Positions 20,498 to 29,387 of a stretch of 64,000 nucleotides of DNA are shown here, in pieces. Below the pieces are notes generated by a model. The model made no database searches and was not told the origin of the DNA. It worked only from the letters and a program-made list of their open reading frames with translations. Numbering within the stretch: position 1 is the first letter of the stretch; each line of letters starts with the position of its first letter. Position numbers and translations under genes: made by a program. The stretch is from Pseudogemmobacter lacusdianii (lineage in GTDB: Bacteria; Pseudomonadota; Alphaproteobacteria; Rhodobacterales; Rhodobacteraceae): contig NZ_JAVDBT010000008.1 in NCBI RefSeq assembly GCF_030848395.1, positions 1 to 64,000 on the forward strand. The letters are read 5' to 3'.

Positions 20498-23400
20498 CTA
20501 TTTCCCCGCGAGAGCTTCGGTCAAGCGCGCGATCCATGCGTCATACCCTTCGGGCAGGGTTCCAGCGGCCTGCAGGCCTTGTAGCAGCTGCAGCGATTCC
20601 CGCTGATAGGGCGTGGCATCGGTGACATAGCTGGTGATGCGGTCCAAAGCATCTGCCACATCCAAAGTATTCCAAGGATCGCTCGGCTCTTGCGCAAGAA
20701 TGCCGCGCAAAATGGCCAAAGCCTCTTCTTCGCGCTTCAGCCCTTCAGAATAAGCATTTTCGTGAAAGTAACTCTCGCCCAGCTTTTGCAGCGCATATGC
20801 GTGCTCCCGCAGTGGCTGCAACGCACCGGGCTGCTCGGCGGCCAGCGCGGCCCGCATCTCAGCCGCGCTTTGCAGCGCCGCCCGCGCCGTGGGGTAATCC
20901 TGCGCCGCCAAATGCGCCTCACCGAGCCGCAAGAGGGCCAGCGCATAGGTCCATGCGGCGCTGGTGCTCGTCGGGGCATCGGTCGAAATCTGATAGCCAA
21001 CATCTGCCATCAACTGAAAGGCCCAGATCGCCGAAGGCGCATCATCGGCCCGCAAAGCCGCATCGCCGTAGCGGTTGGCCGCAACCAACCGACCCTGCTG
21101 GTAGTCCTGAACACCCGGTCGCGCGGCGATCAGCCGATCGGCAGCCGCAAGCGAGCGTTGCGCATAGTCCATCGCCTGAGTATAGGCGCCGAGCCTCGTC
21201 AACAGCTCCGACAGATCGGCGGTATAGATCATCAGGTCATAACCCGTCGGCAAATCCGATGGATCGCTATCGATCAAGGCCTGCAAGACGGTGATCGCGG
21301 CCTCGTAATGGCTGACCGCTGGTTCAGACTGGCTCATCCGCTGCAATAGCTGTGCCATCGCTATATGCGAAAACGTAATATCCAGCTGTAAGCGCCGCTG
21401 CTCGGGGTCAATCGAGGCGGTGCGCTGGCGCATCTCAAGCGCGGTCTGATGCGCGGCCAAAGCGATCTCGGGATCGCCCGCGCCCTCACTCGCCTCGGCC
21501 CATTTCTCGATGCAAAAGGCCAGATCCCGCTGCGCTTGCAGATTGCCCGGATCAACCGCCGCAATGGCCGAGCGCAGATCCCGGCAAGCGCCATAAGCCT
21601 CAAGCGCGCCGGAAAATTCATCCTCGCCCATATAAATATAGCCGACCTGCTCATGGCTGATCGACAGGTCCCGCGCCCAGATCATATTGGCTGGATCCAA
21701 GGCGACCAGCTCGGCACGCATCCCCCGCGCCGCCTCATGGTTCATCAAGGCCGAGCCGGGGTCGCCCATCCGGTGATAGACCGAGCCAACCCGCGCATAC
21801 ATCATCGCGGCATCGCGTTTGCGGGTGGCATTGCCGGGATCAAGCGCCAAAAGATCATCGCGGATCTTTTGCGCTTCAAGGAAGGCTGCAAGGGCCGCGT
21901 CGAGATCATCCTCGGCCAGCATCGTATCGCCCAGCCGTTCATAAGCGATCGAGAGATTGCGGCGGATCAGCGGGTCTTCAGGATGCGCCTTTTCCAGCCG
22001 CAGGGCGATTTCCAGCGTCACATCAAAGGCATCGCGCGCCCCCGCCCGGTCCCCCATCAGAACCAAAACATCGCCAATCCGCTCATGGCTGATCGAGACA
22101 TCTTGGTTGTAAAGCGTGTTGTCAGGCTCCATCGCCAAGAGCGACTGGCTGAAGCTTAGGCCCTCTTGATAGGCCAAAAGTGCGCCGGGCAAATCGTTCA
22201 AAGCGGCGCGCAGATCGCCCAGAGTGTTGAGAGAAATCCCAAGATCGCGCATCAGGCTGGTGTCGTTGGGATTGGCCTTCATCTCGCGCGCGGTCAGCTC
22301 ATAGGCTTGGCTATAGGCCAGCTCAGCCTCGGGCAGATGGCCTTGCTGCTGCAAAACTTGACCAACGGCGTTCCAAGCCCACATCAACTCACGCGACCAG
22401 CTGAAATCAGCGGGGCTGGCTGCGACTTGGGCCTCGGCAAAGGCGCGGCGGGTTTGATAGATGCTCAGCGCTGCATTGGTGTTGCCCGCCAAAATCTGCA
22501 AATCGCCCAAATCGCGCAGCACATCGGCATAGTCGAACCGCGTCTCGCGGTCGGGCAGATCGACCTCAACGGCCGCAAAAAGCTCCGCCGCTTTGGTCAG
22601 ATCGCTGATCGCAAGATCATAGCGCAGCTCGGTGCGGGCGGCTTTGGCGTTCAGCACATGCGAGGTTGCTTCAGAGATCCGCCGCTCGGCCAGCTTTTTC
22701 TGGGTCTGAGCAATGTCTTGCGCCATCGCCGCGCCTGCCTCGGCATCAATGGCGGCGGCTTCGGTGTTCAGTGCCCGCGCCGCCTCAACCGCTCCCAAAG
22801 CCAGCTGCTCTTCGGCCTGCGTGCGCAACTCGGCCACGCGCGGATCGCTTGAGGCATAGCGCGCAAGTCCTTGCTGGAACTCAAGATATGCGGCGGCGGC
22901 TTCTAAAAGGAGGCGTTGGCGCTCTTCGGAGGATTGGCGGCCAAGATCGGCGGAAATGAGGGCGGCATAAAGCGGGGCCAGCGGCATGTTATGCGCGGCG
23001 GCGACGGCTTCGACCTCAAGCCGCAAAGCATCGGTCACCCCGGCCATCGCCAGCAAAAGCTGATCGCGCTCGGGCAGATCGCCTTGCTCGGCGATGAAGA
23101 CCAACTCTGCTAAGCCGCTTTCGATATAGGGCAGCTGCTGGCCACGGCTGCGGTCATAGACATCTTGCTGCACCAAGGTGAGTGCCGATTTCAGCTCAAC
23201 CCCTTTGGTGCCAAGGTGGCGCATCAGCGCGGCGGTGAAGGGCGAATTCGCCCCCGCTCCGTCCGAGGCGGTCTGACCGGGGGCGGCAGCAAAGGCAAAA
23301 AGCACGCCGTCTGAGCGGCCAATCCGGCCCAACCCCGGGCTGGGCGGCGGCAGATCGGGCGGATCGCCCGCCAAAGGCACGGCCCCGCGCCCATCGGTGG

Positions 23401-23878
23401 AGCCGCTCGCCCCTTGCGCGAAAGGATCATCACGACAAGCGTCCAACAGCACGATGGCCATAGGGGCGATCTCATGCAGGGCTTGGGTGATCTCTTCCAG
23501 CGGCAAAGCGCTTTCCGCCAAGGCCTGCGATGAGGCAGCATCAGCATCAGTGGGCAGAAGGTAATTCACCCCCTGCAAAGCCACGCCGTGCCCGGCATAA
23601 AAGACCAGAGCCACATCCGCACCGGCGGCATCGGTTTTGAAATCCTCAAGCGCGCGGCGCATGCGCTTGAGATCACGGTCCGCCTCAAGCCAGACCTCAA
23701 AGCCAAGGTCTTCCAGCAGGCTTTCCATCGCGCGGGCGTCATTGACCGGATTGTCCAGCTTGCGCAGGGCTTTGTAATCCTCCGTGGCGAAGACAAGCGC
23801 CACCCGCCGCTCGGCGATCGCGGCGGTGGCACAGCTGAACAGGAGGCAAAGGGCCCATAAAACGCGGCGCAGCATCAT
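20498..23878 (-). CDS. Secreted caspase-fold (peptidase C14) protein with long TPR array
   Basis: Very large protein of 1126 residues. Signal peptide residues 1-22 (cleavage after AIA). The caspase-like domain follows at about 24-265: VALVFATEDYKALRKLDNPVNDA, catalytic His97 in YAGHG and Cys148 in LLDACRDDPF, i.e. an intact dyad. After a helical linker (about 270-440) comes an array of TPR-like units; from residue 490 to 1065 twelve units have exactly 48 residues each, ending in a Pro every time. This is a bacterial metacaspase/orthocaspase architecture; TPRs suggest a partner-sensing scaffold. The signal peptide implies periplasmic or surface location. It stands alone, with its own terminator region, beside Atm1 upstream and yfgM downstream. 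Substrate and partners are unknown; Arg-specific cleavage is typical of the family but unproven here. Confidence 0.88.
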   Translation of the reverse strand: MMLRRVLWALCLLFSCATAAIAERRVALVFATEDYKALRKLDNPVNDARAMESLLEDLGFEVWLEADRDLKRMRRALEDFKTDAAGADVALVFYAGHGVALQGVNYLLPTDADAASSQALAESALPLEEITQALHEIAPMAIVLLDACRDDPFAQGASGSTDGRGAVPLAGDPPDLPPPSPGLGRIGRSDGVLFAFAAAPGQTASDGAGANSPFTAALMRHLGTKGVELKSALTLVQQDVYDRSRGQQLPYIESGLAELVFIAEQGDLPERDQLLLAMAGVTDALRLEVEAVAAAHNMPLAPLYAALISADLGRQSSEERQRLLLEAAAAYLEFQQGLARYASSDPRVAELRTQAEEQLALGAVEAARALNTEAAAIDAEAGAAMAQDIAQTQKKLAERRISEATSHVLNAKAARTELRYDLAISDLTKAAELFAAVEVDLPDRETRFDYADVLRDLGDLQILAGNTNAALSIYQTRRAFAEAQVAASPADFSWSRELMWAWNAVGQVLQQQGHLPEAELAYSQAYELTAREMKANPNDTSLMRDLGISLNTLGDLRAALNDLPGALLAYQEGLSFSQSLLAMEPDNTLYNQDVSISHERIGDVLVLMGDRAGARDAFDVTLEIALRLEKAHPEDPLIRRNLSIAYERLGDTMLAEDDLDAALAAFLEAQKIRDDLLALDPGNATRKRDAAMMYARVGSVYHRMGDPGSALMNHEAARGMRAELVALDPANMIWARDLSISHEQVGYIYMGEDEFSGALEAYGACRDLRSAIAAVDPGNLQAQRDLAFCIEKWAEASEGAGDPEIALAAHQTALEMRQRTASIDPEQRRLQLDITFSHIAMAQLLQRMSQSEPAVSHYEAAITVLQALIDSDPSDLPTGYDLMIYTADLSELLTRLGAYTQAMDYAQRSLAAADRLIAARPGVQDYQQGRLVAANRYGDAALRADDAPSAIWAFQLMADVGYQISTDAPTSTSAAWTYALALLRLGEAHLAAQDYPTARAALQSAAEMRAALAAEQPGALQPLREHAYALQKLGESYFHENAYSEGLKREEEALAILRGILAQEPSDPWNTLDVADALDRITSYVTDATPYQRESLQLLQGLQAAGTLPEGYDAWIARLTEALAGK
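20684..22411 (-). repeat. Twelve in-frame 144-bp TPR-coding units
   Basis: Within the caspase-TPR gene, residues 490-1065 divide into twelve consecutive units of exactly 48 residues (144 bp). The closing Pro falls at residues 489, 537, 585, 633, 681, 729, 777, 825, 873, 921, 969, 1017 and 1065. Early units share RDL-S-----GD motifs and D-P-G/A-N ends; later units keep the register but diverge in sequence. The unit before residue 489 is one residue shorter. No insertion or deletion interrupts the array. Confidence 0.9.
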
Positions 23879-23974
23879 TTTGGTCCATAGGGGCAGCTGC
23901 GAGTTTGGCGTGACCGTGCTCGGCGGTCAAAGCCTTTGTCGCCAAGTCCGGCTTTCCTGACCCACGGCCAGATG

Positions 23975-24010
23975 CAAAAGGCGCGCAGAGTTGCCCCTGC
24001 GCGCCTTTTG
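23975..24010 (-). terminator. Terminator of the Atm1-type ABC gene
   Basis: Fourteen-bp perfect stem: CAAAAGGCGCGCAG (23975-23988) and CTGCGCGCCTTTTG (23997-24010) around an 8-base loop. The T-run in the 3' arm on the minus strand and the position 20 bases past the exporter stop identify it as a rho-independent terminator; it also reads symmetrically on the plus strand. Confidence 0.8.
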
Positions 24011-24029
24011 TTCATCCTAGATACCGCGC

Positions 24030-25883
24030 TTATTGCGCCGCAATTGTCTCGGTATCGTCATCCTCGGCGCTTTGCTGCGCCCACATCGCGGCATAACGCC
24101 CCCCTTTGGCGAGCAAAGCCTCGTGGCTGCCTTGCTCGATCACCTGCCCCGCCTCGACCACCAAGATCTGGTCGGCATCGGCGATGGTGGAAAGCCTATG
24201 GGCGATCACGATCACCGAACGGCCCTGCCCCATCTCGGTCAGCGAATCTTGGATCGAACGTTCGGTCTGGGTGTCGAGCGCCGAGGTCGCCTCATCCAAG
24301 ATCAGGATCGGCGGGTTCTTCAACAAGGTGCGGGCAATACCGACGCGCTGCTTCTCGCCGCCCGAAAGCTTCAAGCCACGCTCGCCCACGGTGGTGTCAT
24401 AACCATCGGGCAGCGACAGGATGAAGTCATGGATCCGCGCCGCCTTCGCCGCCGCGACCACATCGGCATCGCTCGCATTGTCGCGGCCATAGGCGATATT
24501 GTAGCGAATGGTGTCGTTGAAAAGCACGGTGTCCTGCGGCACCACGCCGATCTGGGCGTGGAGTGAGCTCTGCGTCACTTCGCGGATGTCCTGACCATCG
24601 ATGCGGATCGCGCCCGAGCTGACATCATAAAAGCGGAACAAGAGCCGCCCCACGGTCGATTTGCCCGAGCCGGAATGGCCGACCAAAGCCAGCTTTTGCC
24701 CCGGACCCACGCGCAAGGAAAGTCCGCGCAGGATCTCACGCTCAGGCTCGTAGGAGAAACGCACATCGTCAAAGACGATCTCGCCAGCCGTGACCTGCAA
24801 AGGCTTGGCCTCCGGCGCATCGCGCACCTCGGCTGGTTGGCCCAAAAGCCCAAACATCTGGCCCATATCGACCAAGGCCTGCCGGATCTCGCGGTAGACC
24901 GTGCCAAGGAAGTTCAACGGCATCATGATCTGGATCATATAGGCGTTGACCATGACGAAATCGCCGACCGTCAGTTGGCCCTTCTGCACGCCATTCGCGG
25001 CCAGAGCCATCACGATGACAAGGCCGATGGTGATCAGGAAGGTCTGGCCAACGTTCAGGAAAGCCAAGGTCTGGCCGGTCTTCACCGCCGCCGACTCGTA
25101 ACCCTGCATGGCGCGGTCATAGCGCTGCGCCTCGCGGGTCTCGGCGTTGAAATATTTGACGGTTTCGTAGTTCAAAAGGCTGTCGATCGCCTTTTGGTTG
25201 GCATCAGTATCAAGGTCGTTCATCTCCTTGCGGATGCGCACACGCCATTCGGTGACCTTGAAGGTAAAGGCGACATAGGCGGCAATCGTTGCCACCACTG
25301 CGGCAGCGTAAACCCAGCCGAACCAGACCGCGAAGATGATGGTGACCAGCGACAGCTCAACAATCAGCGGCCCGATTGAGAAGAGCATAAAGCGGAGCAA
25401 GAAATCGACGCCCTTCACCCCCCGTTCGATGATGCGGCTTAGGCCACCGGTCTTGCGGGTGATGTGATAGCGCATCGAGAGGCGGTGGATGTGGGTGAAG
25501 GTCTCCAGCGCCAGCTTGCGCAAGGCGCGCTGGCCGACCCGGACGAAAACCGCATCGCGCAATTCGCCGAAGGCGACCGAGCCCAAGCGCGCCAGCCCGT
25601 AAGCCACCGTCAGGCCAATCGCGCCAAGCGCCAAAAGCGCGCTGGGATCATTGCCCGTCTCATTTGAGAGCGAATCCACCGCCAGCTTGTAGAAATAAGG
25701 CGTCACGATCGAGACAGCCTTGGCTGCAAAAAGCAGCAGCAAGGCCATCACCACGCGCCGCTTCACCCAAGCCTCACCTTGCGGCCAAAGATAGGGCAGC
25801 ATCCGGCGGATGGTCTGCCAGCCGGACGCGCTTGCCTCAGCATTTGGTGAGGATGGAGGAACTGAGGGGGGGCTGCGACGCAT
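24030..25883 (-). CDS. Atm1/HMT1-type ABC exporter (fused permease-ATPase)
   Basis: Half-transporter of 617 residues: six membrane spans (about residues 40-330) followed by an ATPase domain with Walker A GHSGSGKST, signature LSGGEKQR and Walker B ILILDEATSALD. The membrane-domain block LNYETVKYFNAE is the hallmark of the Atm1 family, whose bacterial members export glutathione-bound metals or sulphur species. ATG at 25883 is used; a TTG at 25916 is an alternative. The gene diverges from an ArsR-type repressor, which supports a metal-detoxification role, though Fe-S-related export cannot be excluded. Confidence 0.9.
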   Translation of the reverse strand: MRRSPPSVPPSSPNAEASASGWQTIRRMLPYLWPQGEAWVKRRVVMALLLLFAAKAVSIVTPYFYKLAVDSLSNETGNDPSALLALGAIGLTVAYGLARLGSVAFGELRDAVFVRVGQRALRKLALETFTHIHRLSMRYHITRKTGGLSRIIERGVKGVDFLLRFMLFSIGPLIVELSLVTIIFAVWFGWVYAAAVVATIAAYVAFTFKVTEWRVRIRKEMNDLDTDANQKAIDSLLNYETVKYFNAETREAQRYDRAMQGYESAAVKTGQTLAFLNVGQTFLITIGLVIVMALAANGVQKGQLTVGDFVMVNAYMIQIMMPLNFLGTVYREIRQALVDMGQMFGLLGQPAEVRDAPEAKPLQVTAGEIVFDDVRFSYEPEREILRGLSLRVGPGQKLALVGHSGSGKSTVGRLLFRFYDVSSGAIRIDGQDIREVTQSSLHAQIGVVPQDTVLFNDTIRYNIAYGRDNASDADVVAAAKAARIHDFILSLPDGYDTTVGERGLKLSGGEKQRVGIARTLLKNPPILILDEATSALDTQTERSIQDSLTEMGQGRSVIVIAHRLSTIADADQILVVEAGQVIEQGSHEALLAKGGRYAAMWAQQSAEDDDTETIAAQ

Positions 25884-26010
25884 GGCGGATCTGTTCTCGG
25901 GCTGTAATTTGCACAAGGGAGTAATGCAGGATGGACGGCAGCGATAGGGCGCGGAGGCTTTTAACTGCGGCTTTTTAGTTGTCTCAGCCCAAGGGATCGG
26001 CTAGGGTCAA

Positions 26011-26034
26011 TTCAACAATACATGAATAGTTGAA
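26011..26034. promoter_or_regulatory. Putative ArsR-type operator at the start of the repressor gene
   Basis: Imperfect dyad with arms TTCAAC (26011-26016) and GTTGAA (26029-26034) separated by 12 bases, in the Atm1-arsR divergent region. Spacing and TTCAA half-sites resemble operators of ArsR/SmtB repressors. It ends two bases before the ATG of the repressor gene, so binding would block transcription or initiation directly. Confidence 0.55.
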
Positions 26035-26036
26035 CT

Positions 26037-26429
26037 ATGGACCGAAGTAAAGCCCTCGTCGTCTTTGCCGCCTTGGCGCATGAAGCGCGGCTGGATCTGA
26101 TCCGGCTCTTGGTGCCTATGGGGGACCAAGGCATGGCGGCGGGTGAGATTGCCCGCAGCCTTGGCCTTGCGGCCTCGCGGCTGTCCTTTCACCTCTCAGC
26201 GATGGAGCAAGCGGGCTTGCTGGTCTCGCGCAGGGTGGCGCGCAATGTGTTTTACGCCGTCAACACCCAGCGCTTGGGCGGCGCTGTGGGCTGGCTTGTC
26301 GAAGATTGCTGCATGAAGCACCCCGGCGTGGTGGGATGCAGCCGAGGGACTGGTGGCGCACAGTCCGAGTTGGACAAGCCTGCAGAGAGCCCCGCCGAGG
26401 CAGAGACGCGCAATACGCCCAAAGGGTAA
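26037..26429 (+). CDS. ArsR-family transcriptional repressor
   Basis: Winged-helix protein of 130 residues. The ArsR core is seen as AALAHEARLDLIRLL, GEIARSLGLAASRLSFHLSAMEQAGLLVSRR (recognition helix around residues 44-58) and VFYAVN. A cysteine group, Cys91-Cys92 and Cys101, lies just after the last helix, similar in arrangement to the As(III)-binding CC-x-C site of Acidithiobacillus ArsR. The ATG has no Shine-Dalgarno and directly abuts the putative operator, so the mRNA may be leaderless. Likely represses itself and possibly the divergent Atm1 exporter. No arsB or arsC is present in the window. Confidence 0.85.
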   Translation: MDRSKALVVFAALAHEARLDLIRLLVPMGDQGMAAGEIARSLGLAASRLSFHLSAMEQAGLLVSRRVARNVFYAVNTQRLGGAVGWLVEDCCMKHPGVVGCSRGTGGAQSELDKPAESPAEAETRNTPKG

Positions 26430-26462
26430 GCTTCGCTAGGCCAAGCGCCTCGGCTCCAAGGC

Positions 26463-27743
26463 TTAAGGCGCTGTCGGGATGGTGAAAACCTGCCCCGGAT
26501 AGATCAGATCGGGGTCACGGATCGCATCACGATTGGCCTCATAGACCTGCACATACATCATCCCCTCACCGAACTGACCTTTGGCAATGGCCCAAAGGCT
26601 GTGGCCGGGCTGCACGGTGACAGAGATGCTGGCCGGCTCGGCTGGCGGCGCGGGTTCGCTCGCAACCCTGGCCACGGCAGCCGGTTCGGGGGCCAGCGCG
26701 GCAGCGACCTCTGCCGTCGCTTCAACGGCTTCGGCAACAGCGGGCTCTGCGGCAGGTTCCGCGACGGTCTCGACCTCTGGTGCGGTGATCACTGCGGCGG
26801 CAGGTTGCGCCTCGGGCGGGGCTGCCGGCGCGGGGCTGGCGGTGGCTTGCAGATCGGCCAAAGTTTCGCGCTTGAACGGCGTCTCAAAGCGGCTGGTGAC
26901 CTTGCCTTCCGCATCCAGTTGATCGGCACGCAAAGTGTAGATCCCCGGAGCGGTTTCTTTCAGCGTCGTCAACCACTTGCCATTGTCCATAATCAGCACC
27001 GTTTGCAGCGGCGCATCATCGAGATAAAGCCGCACGAAAGCGCCCGGCTGACCGGTGCCGCCCAATTGCACGGCCCCGGCTTCCGTATAGGTGATCGTGT
27101 CGATATTGACCGCCGCAAGGGGCGGCTCGGCAACCGGATCCTCGGTCTCGGCAGGCGGTTCCGCCGCAGGTTCTTGCAAGACCACTGCGCCCTCATCGCT
27201 CACGAGCACAGCCAGAGGCTCTGCCTCGGCAGCGCTTTCCGCAGGCCCTACAATCGGGCCCAAAGCAATCGCAGCCCTGCCCAAAACCTCGGTGCCATCT
27301 GCAAGCTCTGCCGCGACGGTCATCAGCGCGGGTTTGGGATTGGGCGGCAAGGTAAAGAGGGCCGCAAAAGCGCCCGATGCATTGGGGCTGACCTCGGCCA
27401 CCGTGGCACCATCGACCATGATCCGTACCAAAGCCGGAGGCGCTGCGCCGCCCGCGACCCGGCCCGCCACCGTCGCCGCACCATCGCCCGCAACACGCCA
27501 AGTGTCCACGCTCAGCTCGGCCACCAAAACCGGCTCTTCAACCGGCGCAACCTCCGCCGCCACTTCGACGGCTTCCGCTTCAGTCGATGGGGCCGAGTTT
27601 AAATCGGCAATCTGCGCGGGCGGCGGAGGGGCCTCGGCCCGCAGGCTTTGCCAAATGCCGTAAGAGCCGCCCGCCACGGCCAAGCCGCCAAGCCCCATCA
27701 CTGCGGCGCGCCCGCCTGCCCCCAAAGCCGTCCAAAACTGCAT
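26463..27743 (-). CDS. LysM-domain membrane-anchored protein with Ig-like region
   Basis: Protein of 426 residues: one N-terminal membrane anchor ([17 protein letters not shown]), long Ala/Pro/Glu-rich disordered stretches, beta-rich segments in the middle ([23 protein letters not shown], resembling bacterial Ig-like folds), and a C-terminal LysM domain ([18 protein letters not shown] to [12 protein letters not shown]). LysM domains bind peptidoglycan, so the protein probably links inner membrane to cell wall in the periplasm. Diverges from the LOG-family gene. Ends 33 bases from the arsR stop on the other strand. Confidence 0.8.
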   Translation of the reverse strand: MQFWTALGAGGRAAVMGLGGLAVAGGSYGIWQSLRAEAPPPPAQIADLNSAPSTEAEAVEVAAEVAPVEEPVLVAELSVDTWRVAGDGAATVAGRVAGGAAPPALVRIMVDGATVAEVSPNASGAFAALFTLPPNPKPALMTVAAELADGTEVLGRAAIALGPIVGPAESAAEAEPLAVLVSDEGAVVLQEPAAEPPAETEDPVAEPPLAAVNIDTITYTEAGAVQLGGTGQPGAFVRLYLDDAPLQTVLIMDNGKWLTTLKETAPGIYTLRADQLDAEGKVTSRFETPFKRETLADLQATASPAPAAPPEAQPAAAVITAPEVETVAEPAAEPAVAEAVEATAEVAAALAPEPAAVARVASEPAPPAEPASISVTVQPGHSLWAIAKGQFGEGMMYVQVYEANRDAIRDPDLIYPGQVFTIPTAP

Positions 27744-27844
27744 TCTGCGCCAGTCCCCTATGCCGCAACCGCTTGATCCGCGGCTTTCCCTGACATGGGA
27801 ACAAGGTTACACCCGGCTTGGCAACAGAAATTCAGGATGTGACC

Positions 27845-28465
27845 ATGGCCAGTGCCTCAGCCCCTACCCCTGCAACTGCCCCGCTTGACGCCCCGCGCGC
27901 CGCCAACACCGCTCCCTCGATCTGCGTCTTTTGCGGTGCCCGGCCCGGCACCAACCCCGCTCATGTGACGGCGGCGCAAAGCTTTGGCAAAACCCTGGCC
28001 CGGCGCGGCTGGCGGCTGGTCTATGGTGCAGGCGATGTCGGCATCATGGGCGAAGTGGCGCGCGCGGCGCAAAACGCCGGGGCCAATTGCTTTGGCGTGA
28101 TCCCGGTGCATCTGATGGGGGCCGAGCGCGGCAAGCGTGACCTCACCACTTTCGTCATCACCGAAGACATGCATGAGCGTAAAAAGGTCATGTTCATGAA
28201 TTCGGATGCCATCGTCGTCCTGCCGGGCGGCGCGGGCAGCTTGGATGAGTTCTTCGAGGTGCTGACTTGGGCCCAAATCGGCCTGCACAAAAAGCCGATC
28301 CTGCTGGTGGATGTCGCAGGCTATTGGCAACCTTTGGTGGCGATGATCCAGCATATCGTGGCGGAAGGCTTCGCCGATGCCTCGCTGTTGCAGCTGTTCC
28401 AAGTGGTTCCGGATGTCGCCGCAGCCGAGGCGGCATTGGTCGCGCATTTCCCTGCCGCAAGCTGA
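27845..28465 (+). CDS. LOG-family (TIGR00730) nucleotide phosphoribohydrolase
   Basis: Rossmann-fold protein of 206 residues. The LOG signature is visible as MHERKKVM (residues 109-116) and LPGGAGSLDEF (126-136), where the usual PGGxGTxxE motif has Ser for Thr. Such enzymes release ribose 5-phosphate from nucleoside monophosphates; older annotation calls them lysine decarboxylases, which is unsupported. ATG at 27845 with AGGA upstream is preferred over a TTG at 27818. Cytokinin activation is known for some family members but is not implied here. Confidence 0.88.
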   Translation: MASASAPTPATAPLDAPRAANTAPSICVFCGARPGTNPAHVTAAQSFGKTLARRGWRLVYGAGDVGIMGEVARAAQNAGANCFGVIPVHLMGAERGKRDLTTFVITEDMHERKKVMFMNSDAIVVLPGGAGSLDEFFEVLTWAQIGLHKKPILLVDVAGYWQPLVAMIQHIVAEGFADASLLQLFQVVPDVAAAEAALVAHFPAAS

Positions 28466-28483
28466 GCGACGGACCAAAAGAAG

Positions 28484-28516
28484 ACGGCCCGTGGTGCGAT
28501 CCACGGGCCGTTTTTT
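28484..28516. terminator. Bidirectional terminator between LOG gene and sodB
   Basis: Eleven-bp stem ACGGCCCGTGG (28484-28494) and CCACGGGCCGT (28501-28511) with a 6-base loop and a T6 run (28511-28516) on the plus strand. On the minus strand TCTTCTTTT follows. Lies between convergent stops. Confidence 0.85.
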
Positions 28517-28558
28517 ATTCCCAAACAACGGCTTGGGAACAGATCTTAAAGCGTCAGC

Positions 28559-29158
28559 TCAGAGCTTGGCCGCCACTGCGTTCCAGTCGACCAGCTTGTC
28601 GAGGAAGTTCGTCAGGTAAGCCGGGCGCTTGTTGCGGAAGTCGATGTAGTAGGAATGCTCCCACACGTCGCAGCCCAAGAGAGCGGTTTGGCCAAAGCAG
28701 AGCGGGTTCACGCCGTTTTCCGATTTGGTGATTTTCAGCGCGCCGTCTTTGTCTTTCACCAGCCAGACCCAGCCCGAACCGAATTGGCCAGCGCCAGCAG
28801 CGGCGAAATCTTCTTTGAACTTCGCGACCGAGCCGAAAGCAGCGACCAGCGCCTCTTCCAGTTTCGCCGGGATCTCTTTGCCTTCCGGCCCCATCACTTC
28901 CCAGAAGAGGTTGTGATTCCAATGCTGCGAGGCATTGTTGAAGATACCGTTTTGCGCCACGGCGCCAGCTTGGTAGGTGCCAACCACGATCTCTTCGAGC
29001 GATTTGTTTTCCCACTCGGTGCCAGCGATCAGCTTGTTGCCGTTGTCGACATAGGCCTTGTGGTGGATGTCATGGTGGAACTCGAGCGTCTCTTTCGACA
29101 TGCCGAGATCGGCCAGAGCATCATGCGCATAGGGAAGTTCGGGAAGGGTGAAGGCCAT
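28559..29158 (-). CDS. sodB: Superoxide dismutase, Fe type
   Basis: Protein of 199 residues that converts superoxide to hydrogen peroxide and oxygen in the cytoplasm. Metal ligands are in place: His28, His82 (in QHWNHNLFW), Asp164 and His168 (DVWEHSYYIDF). Features such as AAAGAGQFGSGWVWL with the Gln125-type residue upstream point to the iron form rather than manganese, though metal use cannot be fixed by sequence alone. Monocistronic by spacing: terminator downstream, 228-base gap upstream. Confidence 0.95.
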   Translation of the reverse strand: MAFTLPELPYAHDALADLGMSKETLEFHHDIHHKAYVDNGNKLIAGTEWENKSLEEIVVGTYQAGAVAQNGIFNNASQHWNHNLFWEVMGPEGKEIPAKLEEALVAAFGSVAKFKEDFAAAGAGQFGSGWVWLVKDKDGALKITKSENGVNPLCFGQTALLGCDVWEHSYYIDFRNKRPAYLTNFLDKLVDWNAVAAKL

Positions 29159-29321
29159 CGGACCAGCTCCTGTTGTGGGATTTCATTGACCATGAATAAG
29201 AGGGTTCAAGGCCGGAAGGTCAACCCCGCAAGGGCGGTTTTACCGCTGCCAAGCGCAGATCATCCGAAGCCAAAGCCTATCCGTTGCCCCTCTGCCTTGC
29301 CGCAAGGTCGCATAAACGGCA

Positions 29322-29348
29322 AAGGGCGCGGGAAATCCCCACGCCCTT
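29322..29348 (-). other. Imperfect hairpin downstream of the sarcosine oxidase operon
   Basis: AAGGGCG (29322-29328) pairs with CGCCCTT (29342-29348), and GGG with CCC inside it around an AAAT loop with small bulges. Located 40 bases past the soxG stop and about 160 bases upstream of the sodB start. No U-tract follows, so termination is uncertain. Confidence 0.35.
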
Positions 29349-29387
29349 ACCGTCCAAGCCCTTGCAGGCATTAGATCTTTCGAAAGT

